Both the position numbers and the translations under genes were made by a program. 52,741 nucleotides of DNA from positions 1-52,741 of the forward strand of contig DATFMP010000002.1 of NCBI GenBank assembly GCA_035266845.1, written 5' to 3'. Below are positions 1 to 8,433 of the stretch, piece by piece; position 1 is the first letter of the stretch; every line of letters begins with the position of its first letter. The notes beneath the pieces were generated by a model, which worked only from the letters and a program-made list of their open reading frames with translations, ran no database searches and was not told where the DNA came from. Source of the DNA: DATFMP01 sp035266845 (lineage in GTDB: Bacteria > SAR324 > JACQKK01).

Positions 1-238
1 GATCATACTTGGGGCGTGTGAGTGTCTGCTCAATCAGAGTGTCATGGATAATAAATTCCTGATTTCCTCGCACGTGCGTGCAGAGAAAGAACTCGGCGAC
101 TAGTAATGACAGCCCCGCACTTAAGCCTGAGCGGCGTCGAAATTCAGGGACCGTAATACCTGGAAAATAGGCAGACCTAATCGCTGCATGAACCTTTTCG
201 AGCCCGCCAATATTCTTCGTAAAGCTCAAGGGCCGCAT
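1..238 (-). CDS. Unrecognised protein, partial (N-terminus only)
   Basis: An open frame of 79 codons starts at an ATG at 238 and runs off the left edge without a stop. The predicted start reads MRPLSFTKNIGGLEKVHAA and the peptide has ordinary protein composition, ending near IIHDTLIEQTLTRPKYD. It begins 22 bp after the stop of the MT-A70 methyltransferase on the same strand, so the two are probably co-transcribed. No clear Shine-Dalgarno is visible. The DNA is clearly AT-richer than the rest of the window. A gene directly behind a solitary DNA methyltransferase is often its restriction partner, but I recognise no nuclease motif in this fragment, so function is open. Confidence 0.55.
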   Translation of the reverse strand, partial: MRPLSFTKNIGGLEKVHAAIRSAYFPGITVPEFRRRSGLSAGLSLLVAEFFLCTHVRGNQEFIIHDTLIEQTLTRPKYD

Positions 239-260
239 AAGAATGGCCGAAGCACTGAGT

Positions 261-941
261 TCAATGCGAAGGATCGAGAATTTTCAGGCTTGACTGCCGT
301 GTCACCCGGTCGAACTGCGCCTCCGGTCGCGCTGGTCGATCATGCTGCGGAGTGTAGGTGCCGGATTGGAGTTCGTCTCCCCACTGCTGCCAACCAACTC
401 TATGATGGCGCGCAAAAAGTTCCAGATGTGGCCCTGGACTGCACTGCTCGATAACATCATAGAACTCGTCCGGTTTTCGAGAGTGCTCGCGCTTCTGAAC
501 CGGAACGATATTGACCATGCGTCTGCCGGGCGGCAATGTTCGCATCGATCCGCGGACTCCGAATAGCAGAAGCTCTGTCACATTGCGAAAATAGAACCCT
601 ACACCACGCCCATCTGGCCCCCCGTCTTTCCGTGTCTTATACCAGACGAGGTTGCACTTGTAGGTGAAGCCCCACGACTTCATGACGGTGAGACCGTCTT
701 GCAGGAGTGCGTTTGGCACCCAAAGGTAGAGGTGTGCGTTTTGCGCGGTTACATCCGATACAGGCAACTCGCATATTTCTTCCAGCGTCATTGTCCGATA
801 CCGATGTAGCCGGCGATGCTCCGGTGCCATCTTTCCGGTTCGGTTTGTGAAGCGCCAAGGCGGGTCAGCATATACTGTTCCGAACCTGACGGACCCGAGG
901 CTATGGCGACCACTCGTGTGAAAAGCTGCCGGTTGGTTCAT
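261..941 (-). CDS. MT-A70 family DNA N6-adenine methyltransferase
   Basis: The 226-residue protein carries the catalytic motif DPPW at residues 26-29 in the context TVYADPPWRF, the signature of MT-A70-type amino-methyltransferases. Further family-like segments are LYLWVPNALL and the region around EFYDVIEQCSPGPHLELFAR, which resembles the SAM-binding part of the circularly permuted beta-class fold. It would methylate adenine N6 in DNA using S-adenosylmethionine. It lies on an AT-richer segment and is followed 22 bp later by another frame on the same strand, which fits a restriction-modification or phage-derived module. The specificity cannot be read from sequence. The start has only a weak AGGGA about 14 bp upstream. 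Confidence 0.85.
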   Translation of the reverse strand: MNQPAAFHTSGRHSLGSVRFGTVYADPPWRFTNRTGKMAPEHRRLHRYRTMTLEEICELPVSDVTAQNAHLYLWVPNALLQDGLTVMKSWGFTYKCNLVWYKTRKDGGPDGRGVGFYFRNVTELLLFGVRGSMRTLPPGRRMVNIVPVQKREHSRKPDEFYDVIEQCSPGPHLELFARHHRVGWQQWGDELQSGTYTPQHDRPARPEAQFDRVTRQSSLKILDPSH

Positions 942-1018
942 GGCTACCGCATCCCTGCGTGAAGGTGGGTCGGGTGAGGCCCTGCCTCTATCTAACCAAC
1001 GAAAGTTTGTATGACAAC

Positions 1019-2170
1019 CTATTTGTGCGCCGCCTCCAGGGCCTGGGCCAGGTCGGCCAGCAGGTCATCGCCATCCTCCACGCCCACGGAGAGGCGGATC
1101 AGGCCGTCGCGCAGCCCGGCGGCCTCGCGCACGGCCTTGGGGATGGAGGCGTGGGTCATGATGGCCGGGTGCTCGATCAGGCTCTCCACACCCCCCAGGC
1201 TTTCCGCCAGGGAGAAGATGCGGGTGGATTCGCAGAAGCGCTTGGCGCGCGCCAGGGAGTCGTCCTGCAGCTCGAAGGAGACCATGCCCCCGAAGCCGGC
1301 CATCTGTTGCTTGGCCAGGGCGTGCTGGGGGTGGCTGGGCAGGCCGGGGTAGTACACGTGGCCCACGCGCGGGTGCTCCGCCAGGAACTCCGCCACGCGC
1401 TGGCCGTTCTCGCAGTGGCGCTGCATGCGCAGGTGCAGGGTCTTGGTGCCGCGCAGCACCAGGAAGGCGTCCATGGGCCCGGGCACGGCGCCCGCGGCGT
1501 TCTGGAGAAAGTGCAGGCGCCCCGCCAGCTCCTCGTCGTCCGTCAGCACGGCCCCGCCGATCACGTCCGAATGGCCCCCCAGGTACTTGGTGAGGCTGTG
1601 CACCACCAGGTGCGCCCCCAGCGCCAGGGGCTGCTGCAGGTAGGGCGTGGCGAAGGTGTTGTCCACCACCACCAGCGCGCCCACTTTGCGGCCCAGCTCC
1701 GCCAGCCGGGCGATGTCCACCACCTTCATGAGCGGATTGGTGGGCGTCTCCACCCAAATCAGCTTGGTGGACGGCACGATGGCCCGCTCCACGGCCTCCG
1801 CGCTGGCCATGTCCACGAAGGAGAACTCCATCCCGAAGCGCGCGAAGACCTGCGTGAACAGGCGGTAGGTGCCGCCATAGAGGTCGTCGCTGGCCACCAC
1901 GTGATCGCCGCTGCCCAGCAGACGCACCACCGCGTCGATGGCCGCCGAGCCGCTGGCGAAGCACACCCCGTGGCGCCCGCCCTCCAGCGCGGCCAGGTTC
2001 GCCTCCAGCGCCGTGCGGGTGGGATTGCCCGTGCGGGCGTACTCGTAGCCCTTGTGCACGCCAGGGGAGTCCTGCACGAACGTGGAGGACTGGTACACCG
2101 GCGTCATGATGGCGCCCGTGGAGGGATCGGGCGCTTGCCCGGCGTGCACCGCTTTGGTGGCGAACTTCAT
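1019..2170 (-). CDS. Cystathionine gamma-lyase / gamma-synthase family PLP enzyme
   Basis: This 383-residue protein belongs to the Cys/Met-metabolism PLP enzymes. The pyridoxal lysine is K195 in SLTKYLGGHSD, and EYARTGNPTR (about 43-52) and FASGSAAIDA (71-80) are the usual substrate and cofactor segments. The start at 2170 is preceded by GGAAGG at a good distance; an open extension further upstream has no homology-like sequence. With the cystathionine beta-synthase gene at 6742-8130 it could form a reverse transsulfuration pathway from homocysteine to cysteine, so a gamma-lyase role is more likely than gamma-synthase. The two genes, commonly adjacent elsewhere, are separated here by the divergently oriented ect operon. 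Confidence 0.9.
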   Translation of the reverse strand: MKFATKAVHAGQAPDPSTGAIMTPVYQSSTFVQDSPGVHKGYEYARTGNPTRTALEANLAALEGGRHGVCFASGSAAIDAVVRLLGSGDHVVASDDLYGGTYRLFTQVFARFGMEFSFVDMASAEAVERAIVPSTKLIWVETPTNPLMKVVDIARLAELGRKVGALVVVDNTFATPYLQQPLALGAHLVVHSLTKYLGGHSDVIGGAVLTDDEELAGRLHFLQNAAGAVPGPMDAFLVLRGTKTLHLRMQRHCENGQRVAEFLAEHPRVGHVYYPGLPSHPQHALAKQQMAGFGGMVSFELQDDSLARAKRFCESTRIFSLAESLGGVESLIEHPAIMTHASIPKAVREAAGLRDGLIRLSVGVEDGDDLLADLAQALEAAHK

Positions 2171-3025
2171 GGAGGCCTTCCGCGCGTTGGGGTGAGCCGG
2201 GCTGCGCTGCTGCCGCCGGCCCCGCCAGTGTGCCACAGCCGCCACGGCCCGCGCCACATCGCCCGGCCGCCAGGCAGGACCAGCGCAAATTCCAAAGCAA
2301 GCAACGTGACCGGGCGGCCGTGATCGTCGAAACGCCCCCTTGCTCGCGGCTCCCGTGGCACACGGCCTGGGTGCCGATCGCACCGAGGCCCTCGCAGCCG
2401 CGTTCCTGAGGAGCGCCGAAGGCGCGTCTCGAAGGGCGCTGCCACCGCGAACCCCGACATTGCGATGGTCACAGCCGCCCGTCGATCCGCAATGATCTCA
2501 GGGGACAATGCAATTTATTGCAGACAACGGTTTACAGGCATTCAACGCACATGTTAATTGTTCGCTACATTAGGATGAGTTCGTGCTTCACAAGTTCATT
2601 CCCCGCGAAATAACACGCTTGCGCGCGATTCGAGTTCAAACGGATCGACCCGGACCCCCATAAGCAGGGGCCCTGCGCCCGAATCGCATTGCGCGGAGGG
2701 GAACCCGCCCCAACGAAATCGTGCTGCCAAAAAATCCCGCAGGCCCCCTGTAGAACAGCCTCCAAGGCTGATCGGGAGGTCGTCCGGCTGCCCGCGGGGT
2801 TGACATACCCGCTCAGTCCCATATCCTTTCCTTTCAAGTACTGATGAAAACAGCAGTGACGCGCGTCACACGATGGTGTGCACGTGCGAATAGCTGTTTT
2901 CGACCGATCCTATCGCGGAACAACGCACTGCCTCATTGGGTTGGATCAACTGCCGCAAAGCCCCGGGCTTTGCGGCGGAGGCGTCGTTTGTCCCCGCGGC
3001 TGCAGCGCACTTATCGGGGAGCGAT
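2171..3025. other. Non-coding region upstream of ectA and the gamma-lyase gene
   Basis: No convincing gene is seen in this 855 bp stretch between divergent genes. Its middle (about 2500-2900) is AT-richer than its surroundings. It holds a candidate promoter at 2800-2827, giving the ect transcript a leader of roughly 190 nt. Short open frames here lack ribosome sites and protein-like composition. Confidence 0.5.
2800..2827 (+). promoter_or_regulatory. Candidate sigma-70 promoter of ectABCD
   Basis: TTGACA at 2800-2805 is followed after 16 bp by TATCCT at 2822-2827. The -35 is a perfect match and the -10 matches at four of six positions. It points toward ectA, whose start lies about 190 bp downstream. 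Osmotic control of ect genes is common, but no operator is recognised here. Confidence 0.5.
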
Positions 3026-3616
3026 ATGAGCGAATCGCAGGCAGCACCGAACCTCCGCAGAGAACAGATTTCGTCCGTGGAAGTGGGCCACGCGTCCGCG
3101 GGCGGCTTCGCCCTGCGGTCACCGGAGCCTACGGACGCGCCCGCCATGTGGCGACTGGTGCAGGATTCCACGCTGGACAGCAACTCCCCCTACGCCTACC
3201 TGATGCTGGCCCGCTACTTCGCCGAGACCTGTGTGTTGGCGGAGCGGGACGGCGAGCTGGGCGGATTCGTCTCCGCCTTCATTCCTCCGGAGCAGCCCGA
3301 CGCCCTGTTCGTGTGGCAGGTGGGCGTGGGCCCGCTGGCCCGCGGCCGCGGCCTGGCCACGCAGCTCGTCGCCGCCGCGCTGGCGCGCAAGGTGGACGAA
3401 GGAGTGCGCTTCGTGGAAGCCACCGTGACGCCGTCGAATTCGGCCTCGCTGGCGCTGTTCCGCGGCATTGCGGCAAAGCTGGGCACGCGGTGCAAGGAAG
3501 CGCCGTGCTTCGCGGCCGACCTGTTCCCCGGCAATGGCCACGAAGAGGAACTGCTGCTGCGCATCGGTCCGTTCGACCCAAGCGATCTCTCCCGGCTCAC
3601 CCCCAACCCGGAGTAA
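3026..3616 (+). CDS. ectA: L-2,4-diaminobutyrate N-acetyltransferase EctA
   Basis: EctA acetylates L-2,4-diaminobutyrate at the gamma-amino group with acetyl-CoA, the second committed step of ectoine synthesis. The 196-residue GNAT protein starts its conserved core at FALRSPEPTDAPAMWRLV (about 29-46), has the family string LDSNSPYAYLML, and the acetyl-CoA loop around VGVGPLARGRGLATQL. The ATG at 3026 is preceded by GGGGAG at a suitable distance, so it is preferred over in-frame upstream starts. It is the first gene of ectABCD, with the ectB start 3 bp after its stop. Confidence 0.97.
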   Translation: MSESQAAPNLRREQISSVEVGHASAGGFALRSPEPTDAPAMWRLVQDSTLDSNSPYAYLMLARYFAETCVLAERDGELGGFVSAFIPPEQPDALFVWQVGVGPLARGRGLATQLVAAALARKVDEGVRFVEATVTPSNSASLALFRGIAAKLGTRCKEAPCFAADLFPGNGHEEELLLRIGPFDPSDLSRLTPNPE

Positions 3617-3619
3617 GAT

Positions 3620-4900
3620 ATGGACACCTTCGAACGTCTGGAGTCCGAAGTCCGTAGCTACATCCGCAGCTTTCCCACCGTGTTCACCCAGGCCCGGGGC
3701 TACCGGCTCTACGATGAGGATGGCCGCGAGTACCTGGACTTCTTCGCCGGCGCGGGCGCCCTCAACTATGGGCACAATCCGCCGGAGCTGAAGAAGCGGG
3801 TGCTGCAATACCTGGCCGACGACGGCATCGTGCACAGCCTGGACATGGGCACGGCCGCCAAGCGCGAGTTTCTGGAGCGCTTCAGCGAGGTGATCCTGCA
3901 GCCCCGCAAGCTGGACTACAAGGTGATGTTCCCCGGGCCCACGGGCACCAACTCGGTGGAGGCAGCGCTGAAGCTGGCCCGCAAGGTGACCGGGCGCGAA
4001 TCCGTGGTGGGCTTCACCAACGCCTTCCACGGCATGACGCTGGGCGCGCTGTCCGTCACGGGCAACGCCTTCAAGCGCGAGGGCGCCGGCGTGCCGCTTG
4101 CCCATGGCGTGAGCATCCCCTACGACGGCTACCTGGGCGACGACCAGGACAGCCTGGACTACTTCGAGGCCTTCCTGCAGGACAAGGGCAGCGGCATGGA
4201 CACCCCCGCCGCCGTGATCGTGGAGACGGTGCAGGGCGAGGGCGGGCTCAACAGCGCCTCGCCGGCGTGGCTCCAGCGGCTGGCCGGCATCTGCCGCGAG
4301 CACGAGATCCTCTTCATCGTGGACGACATCCAGGCCGGCTGCGGCCGCACGGGCACGTTCTTCAGCTTCGAGCCCGCCGGCATCGTGCCGGACCTGGTGT
4401 GCCTGTCCAAGTCCATCGGCGGCATCGGCCTGCCCATGGCCCTCACGCTGATCCGCCCCGAGCTGGACCAGTGGGCGCCCGGCGAGCACAACGGCACCTT
4501 CCGCGGCAACAATCTGGCCTTCGTGGCGGCCACCGAGGCCCTGCGGCGCTGGGAGGACGACGCCCTGGGGCGCCACGTGCGCGAGCGGGCCGATCAGCTC
4601 ACGGAGCGCCTGGAGCGCATCGTGGCCGGCAATCCGGGGCTCAAGGGCCACGTGCGCGGCCGTGGACTGCTGCAGGGCATCGCCCTGGAGGAGCCGGCGC
4701 TGGCGGGCAAAATCACGCGCGCGGCCTTCGAGCGCGGCCTCATCATGGAGACCTCCGGGCCGGAGGGCGAGGTGCTCAAGGTGATGCCGCCCCTCATTAT
4801 CGACGCCGAAGGCCTGGACGACGGCCTGGACCGCTTCGAGGCCGCCATCGCGGCGTGCCTCGCCACGAGCGGCGAAACCGCCAAGCGCAAGATCGCCTGA
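3620..4900 (+). CDS. ectB: Diaminobutyrate-2-oxoglutarate transaminase EctB
   Basis: EctB converts L-aspartate-4-semialdehyde and glutamate to L-2,4-diaminobutyrate, the first committed ectoine step. The 426-residue class-III aminotransferase has the PLP-binding lysine K264 in CLSKSIGGIG, the aspartate of IVDDIQAGCGRTG near 233-245, and the FTNAFHGMTLG segment typical of this fold. Length matches known EctB proteins. The start overlaps no gene and its GGAG ribosome site lies inside the ectA tail, indicating translational linkage. EctC follows 26 bp later. Confidence 0.97.
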   Translation: MDTFERLESEVRSYIRSFPTVFTQARGYRLYDEDGREYLDFFAGAGALNYGHNPPELKKRVLQYLADDGIVHSLDMGTAAKREFLERFSEVILQPRKLDYKVMFPGPTGTNSVEAALKLARKVTGRESVVGFTNAFHGMTLGALSVTGNAFKREGAGVPLAHGVSIPYDGYLGDDQDSLDYFEAFLQDKGSGMDTPAAVIVETVQGEGGLNSASPAWLQRLAGICREHEILFIVDDIQAGCGRTGTFFSFEPAGIVPDLVCLSKSIGGIGLPMALTLIRPELDQWAPGEHNGTFRGNNLAFVAATEALRRWEDDALGRHVRERADQLTERLERIVAGNPGLKGHVRGRGLLQGIALEEPALAGKITRAAFERGLIMETSGPEGEVLKVMPPLIIDAEGLDDGLDRFEAAIAACLATSGETAKRKIA

Positions 4901-4926
4901 CCCGAGAACCCAAGGAGAGCCACACC

Positions 4927-5337
4927 ATGATCGTTCGGACCCTGGAAGACACCGTCGGCACGGATCGCGACGTCCAAGCCACCACCTGGTCCAGCCGCCG
5001 CCTGCTGCTGCGCAAGGACGGCATGGGCTTCTCGCTGCACGACACGCTGATCAAGCCCGGCACCGAGACCCCCATGTGGTACCAGAACCACCTGGAGGCT
5101 GTGTACTGCATCGAGGGCGAAGGCGAGGTGGAAACCGTGTCCGACGGCAAGGTGTACCAACTCCAGCCGGGCACGGTGTACGCGCTCAACAACAACGACC
5201 AGCACATCCTGCGCGCCCGCACCCAGATGCGCATGGTGTGCGTCTTCAATCCCCCCGTGAGCGGCAACGAGGTGCACGACGAGACGGGCGCCTACCCCCT
5301 GGTGGAGGAGGAGCCCGCCCCGCAGTCGGCATCGTGA
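4927..5337 (+). CDS. ectC: L-ectoine synthase EctC
   Basis: EctC is a small cupin that cyclises N-gamma-acetyl-diaminobutyrate to ectoine. The 136-residue protein shows family-typical sequence throughout: IVRTLEDTVGTDRDV at the start, GFSLHDTLIKPGTE, and the cupin metal region MWYQNHLEAVYCIEGEGEVE, followed by YALNNNDQHILRA and VFNPPVSGNEVHDE. AAGGAGA lies 8 bp before the ATG. It is slightly longer than the usual ~130 residues because of an acidic, proline-rich tail. It is the third gene of the ect operon, 120 bp before ectD. Confidence 0.97.
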   Translation: MIVRTLEDTVGTDRDVQATTWSSRRLLLRKDGMGFSLHDTLIKPGTETPMWYQNHLEAVYCIEGEGEVETVSDGKVYQLQPGTVYALNNNDQHILRARTQMRMVCVFNPPVSGNEVHDETGAYPLVEEEPAPQSAS

Positions 5338-5457
5338 GCGGCAGCCCGTGCCTCCGGCCATCCGTGCCGGGGGCCTGAGCCGCCGCGGCCGACGCGTCGT
5401 TTCCCCGTGTCGCGGCGGGCCACCCGTGCCCGCCCAGCACCCCAGACCAGGATCGCC

Positions 5458-6381
5458 ATGGAATCGCCCAACACCGCAGCCGCACGCCAGGACCTCTACC
5501 CTTCCCGCACCGGCGCCGAGGCGCGCCTGCTCGAACGGCAGGACCCCATTGTCCGCGGGACGGTGAGCGACGGGCCGCTGGAGCAGGCGGCGCTGGATCA
5601 CTTCGAGCAGCACGGCTACCTGCTGTTCCAGGGCCTGTTCAATGCGGAAGAGGTGGCCTCCCTGCAGGCCGAGATGAAGCGCATCTGGGCCGCGCGCCAG
5701 GAAGACTCGGGCGACGAGGTGATCCGCGAGCCGGAGAGCGCGGAGCTGCGCTCCGTGTTCCGCATCCACGAGACCAGCGAGGTGTTCGCGCGCGTGTGCC
5801 GCGACCCGCGCCTGCTGGGGGCGGCGATGCAGATCCTGGGCAGCCCCGTGTACGTGCACCACTCGCGCATCAACTACAAGCCGGGCTACGCGGGACGCGA
5901 GTTCTACTGGCACTCGGACTTCGAGACGTGGCACGTGGAGGACGGCATTCCCCGGCCGCGCGCCCTCAGCATCTCCGTGGCGCTCACGGAGAATACGGAG
6001 CACAACGGGCCGCTGATGGTCATTCCCGGCTCGCACCGGCACTACGTGTCGTGTCCCGGGGAAACGCCGGCGGACAACTTCAAGTCGTCCCTGCGCAAGC
6101 AGGAGTACGGCGTGCCCGATCCGGCCAGCCTGGACGCCCTGATGAAGCGCAGCACCGCGCCCCTCACCAGCGCCAAGGGCCCGCCCGGCACCGTGCTCAT
6201 GTTCGACGCGAACATCATGCACGGCTCCAACGGCAACATCACGCCCGACCCACGCACGGTGCTCTACTTCGTCTACAACAGCGTGCACAACACGCCCGAG
6301 GCGCCCTTCGGCAACCGGCCGCCCCGCCCCGCCTTCCTGCGCAACCTGGACTTCACGCCCCTGCGCTCCGTGCAGGGGTAG
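5458..6381 (+). CDS. ectD: Ectoine 5-hydroxylase EctD
   Basis: EctD is an Fe(II)/2-oxoglutarate dioxygenase that converts ectoine to 5-hydroxyectoine. The 307-residue protein contains the family signature FYWHSDFETWHVEDGIP (about 149-165). The predicted iron ligands are H152, D154 and H255 (in IMHGSNGN), all present. ATG 5458 is preceded by AGGA; the reading frame stays open a little further upstream without family similarity. It closes the operon, and a perfect 10-bp stem-loop lies 26 bp after its stop. No ectoine-specific aspartokinase gene follows, unlike in some ect clusters. Confidence 0.97.
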   Translation: MESPNTAAARQDLYPSRTGAEARLLERQDPIVRGTVSDGPLEQAALDHFEQHGYLLFQGLFNAEEVASLQAEMKRIWAARQEDSGDEVIREPESAELRSVFRIHETSEVFARVCRDPRLLGAAMQILGSPVYVHHSRINYKPGYAGREFYWHSDFETWHVEDGIPRPRALSISVALTENTEHNGPLMVIPGSHRHYVSCPGETPADNFKSSLRKQEYGVPDPASLDALMKRSTAPLTSAKGPPGTVLMFDANIMHGSNGNITPDPRTVLYFVYNSVHNTPEAPFGNRPPRPAFLRNLDFTPLRSVQG

Positions 6382-6407
6382 TCCCCGCCCCCGTTTGGCA
6401 TCGAGCT

Positions 6408-6432
6408 TTCAAGCGGCCCCGCGCCGCTTGAA
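6408..6432 (+). terminator. Stem-loop after ectD, possible terminator
   Basis: TTCAAGCGGC and its exact reverse complement GCCGCTTGAA pair as a 10-bp stem with a 5-nt loop. It lies 26 bp after the ectD stop. There is no following T-run, so rho-independent termination is uncertain; it may equally act as a 3' barrier. Confidence 0.45.
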
Positions 6433-6485
6433 GGCAACCGACGCTGGTAACGGCCGGGCCCTGTGTTGAAGAGCCCTTTGGCCGT

Positions 6486-6530
6486 GGGGGCTTTGCCCCC
6501 AACCCCCCACCAGGGAGCAAGCCCCCTGGA
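6486..6530. repeat. GC-rich tandem hairpins (dispersed family B)
   Basis: A GGGGGC-ttt-GCCCCC hairpin is followed by a second one built on CCAGGGAGC / GCCCCCTGG with one mismatch. The same order and similar sequence occur, inverted, at 33789-33908, so this is a dispersed intergenic element and not just a local terminator. Confidence 0.6.
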
Positions 6531-6615
6531 CCCCTTTCGCGGGCGAAACGGCACCGGCCTTCGTCAGGGTCCGTACTGGGGCGCGGAGGCCCTCGGCTTC
6601 CGCTGGCCCGTGCCC

Positions 6616-6697
6616 GTCATTCCGAGCGCAGCGAGGAATCCGCTTTGCGTCGCAGCAAAACAGATTCCTCGGCCCGCGTCGCGGGCCTTGGAATGAC
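6616..6697. repeat. Dispersed palindromic element, copy 1 (82 bp)
   Basis: It is bounded by GTCATTCC and GGAATGAC as perfect 8-bp terminal inverted repeats, with a second internal pair GAGGAATC / GATTCCTC. Related copies lie at 32440-32520 and 36142-36221. It sits between convergent ectD and the beta-synthase gene. Confidence 0.85.
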
Positions 6698-6741
6698 AAA
6701 TGGCGGCAGATTGACGGCAGTCACGCCAGACCAGACGCAGC

Positions 6742-8130
6742 CTACGCCCTTCCCCCCGCCTGCTCCGCCTTGAACAGGGTGAAGATGAGGTCGGACTTGG
6801 TGAGGATGGCCAGGCTGGCGTCCTTGCGGCGCACCATCACGGCCTGCTCCGGGCCGCCCAGCAGCTCGGCGAGCCGGGTCACGGGGGCGTCCTCGGCCAG
6901 CTCCGGGTAGGGCGCGTCCATGCACTCCACCACGTTGTGGTTCCAGGCCTCGGAGTTGCTCAGCAGCACCTCCAGCAGCCGCGCTTCGTCCAGGCGGCCC
7001 AGGCAGTTGCCCTCCGCGATCACCGGCACCTGCGAGATGCCGTGGCTGCGCATCAGGTCGATGGCCTGCCCGATGGTGCACTCGGACGTGACGGAGATCA
7101 GGGCGCGGGTCTCGCCGGGCTTCTCCGCAAGTATCTCGTGGATGTCGAGCTGCACCGGGGGCTCCAGGTACTGGTTCTCCTTCATCCAATTGTCGTTGTA
7201 GATCTTGCTCAGGTAGCGCGAGCCGGAATCCGGCAGCAGCACCACCAGGTAGTCGTCCTCCTTGCAGCCCTGCGCGTGCTTGAGCGCCGCGGCCACGGCC
7301 AGCCCGGAGGAACCCCCGGCGAAGATGCCCTCGGAGCGGGCCATGCGGCGCGTGGTGACGAAGGCCTCCTGGTCGTCGATCACATACATCTCGTCGATGA
7401 CGGAGAAGTCCACGTTCTCGGGCAGCTCGTCCTGCCCCACGCCCTCCACCTTGTAGGGAAAGGTCTCCGGCTGGCGGCCCAGCTTGTACAGCTCGAAGAA
7501 GATGGAGCCCAGCGGGTCCACGCCGACGATCTTCACGTGGGGCTGGTGCTCGCGAAACCAGCGCCCGATGCCCGTGATGGTGCCGCCCGTGCCCACGCCG
7601 ATCACGATATGGGTCACGCGGCCCTCGGTCTGCTCCCAGATTTCCGGGGCAGTCGTCTTGTAGTGGGAGAGCGGGTTGGCCGGGTTGTCGTACTGGTTGG
7701 GGAAGTACGAGTTGGGAATCTCCCGGTTCAGCCGCAGGGCCACCTGGTGGTAGCTGCGCGGGTCTTCATGGGCCACGGCCGTAGGGGTCACCACCACCTC
7801 CGCCCCCAGCCCGCGCAGGGCGTCGATCTTCTCCTGGCTCATCTTGTCGGGCATGGTGCAGATGCACTTGTAGCCCTTCACCGCGGCGACCATCGCCAGG
7901 CCCATGCCCGTGTTGCCGGACGTGCCCTCGATGATCGTGCCGCCCGGCTTGAGCAGCCCGCGCCGCTCCGCATCCTCGACCATCTCCAGGGCGATGCGGT
8001 CCTTCACGGAGCCGCCCGGGTTGGTGAATTCCAGCTTGGCCGCCAGCACGGGCTTTACCCCCTGCGCGATGCGGTTCAGGCGCACCAGCGGCGTGCGGCC
8101 CACGGCTTCCAGTACATTGGCGTACAACAT
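6742..8130 (-). CDS. Cystathionine beta-synthase with C-terminal CBS domains
   Basis: The 462-residue protein has a fold-type II PLP domain with K43 in NPGGSVKDRIA, the phosphate loop GTSGNTGMGLA (69-79) and VGTGGTITGIG. After about residue 330 it carries a tandem pair of CBS domains (ALISVTSECTIGQAIDLM and APVTRLAELLGG regions). No heme-binding N-terminal extension is present. It would condense serine with homocysteine to cystathionine, pairing with the gamma-lyase at 1019-2170. The start at 8130 is chosen because family similarity begins there; its ribosome site is weak. An O-acetylserine sulfhydrylase-like activity is possible but the CBS pair favours beta-synthase. Confidence 0.9.
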   Translation of the reverse strand: MLYANVLEAVGRTPLVRLNRIAQGVKPVLAAKLEFTNPGGSVKDRIALEMVEDAERRGLLKPGGTIIEGTSGNTGMGLAMVAAVKGYKCICTMPDKMSQEKIDALRGLGAEVVVTPTAVAHEDPRSYHQVALRLNREIPNSYFPNQYDNPANPLSHYKTTAPEIWEQTEGRVTHIVIGVGTGGTITGIGRWFREHQPHVKIVGVDPLGSIFFELYKLGRQPETFPYKVEGVGQDELPENVDFSVIDEMYVIDDQEAFVTTRRMARSEGIFAGGSSGLAVAAALKHAQGCKEDDYLVVLLPDSGSRYLSKIYNDNWMKENQYLEPPVQLDIHEILAEKPGETRALISVTSECTIGQAIDLMRSHGISQVPVIAEGNCLGRLDEARLLEVLLSNSEAWNHNVVECMDAPYPELAEDAPVTRLAELLGGPEQAVMVRRKDASLAILTKSDLIFTLFKAEQAGGRA

Positions 8131-8230
8131 GGCGATCGGTCGCTCGAATCGTTGGAGAGGCCCGGCAGACGTGCGTCGCCGGCGCCCCTCCAGCATACCC
8201 CGCCGACCGGTCCGATGGCGAATGGAGGTG

Positions 8231-8424
8231 GCGCGGGCGTCCCGCCCGCGCGCCTTGTGCCCGCCCGTATACAGGGGGTCTGGGGGAGCCACTGCTCCCC
8301 CAGAACAACGGTCGTGGGTAATTCATCCGGCTCGGCTGCGGTCGCTGGCCGTGCCTGGGCGGGCCGGGAGGCCCGCCCCACCGGTATTCGCTATGTGGGA
8401 GTGGCGCGGGCGTCCCCGCCCGCG
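8231..8424. repeat. Three GC-rich hairpins between CBS and amidohydrolase genes
   Basis: The 303 bp between the two minus-strand genes hold no gene. Perfect hairpins lie at 8231-8251 (9-bp stem GCGCGGGCG), 8280-8303 (10-bp stem CTGGGGGAGC) and 8405-8424 (8-bp stem CGCGGGCG). The second shares its GGGGGTCTGGGGGAGC core with the one at 28905-28926, and the first and third are related copies. Confidence 0.65.
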
Positions 8425-8433
8425 TGCCTGCGG

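Noticed and set aside
2565..2837. Minus-strand 90-residue open frame in the ect leader
   Set aside because: It has no ribosome site or known motif and overlaps the candidate ect promoter; composition suggests chance.
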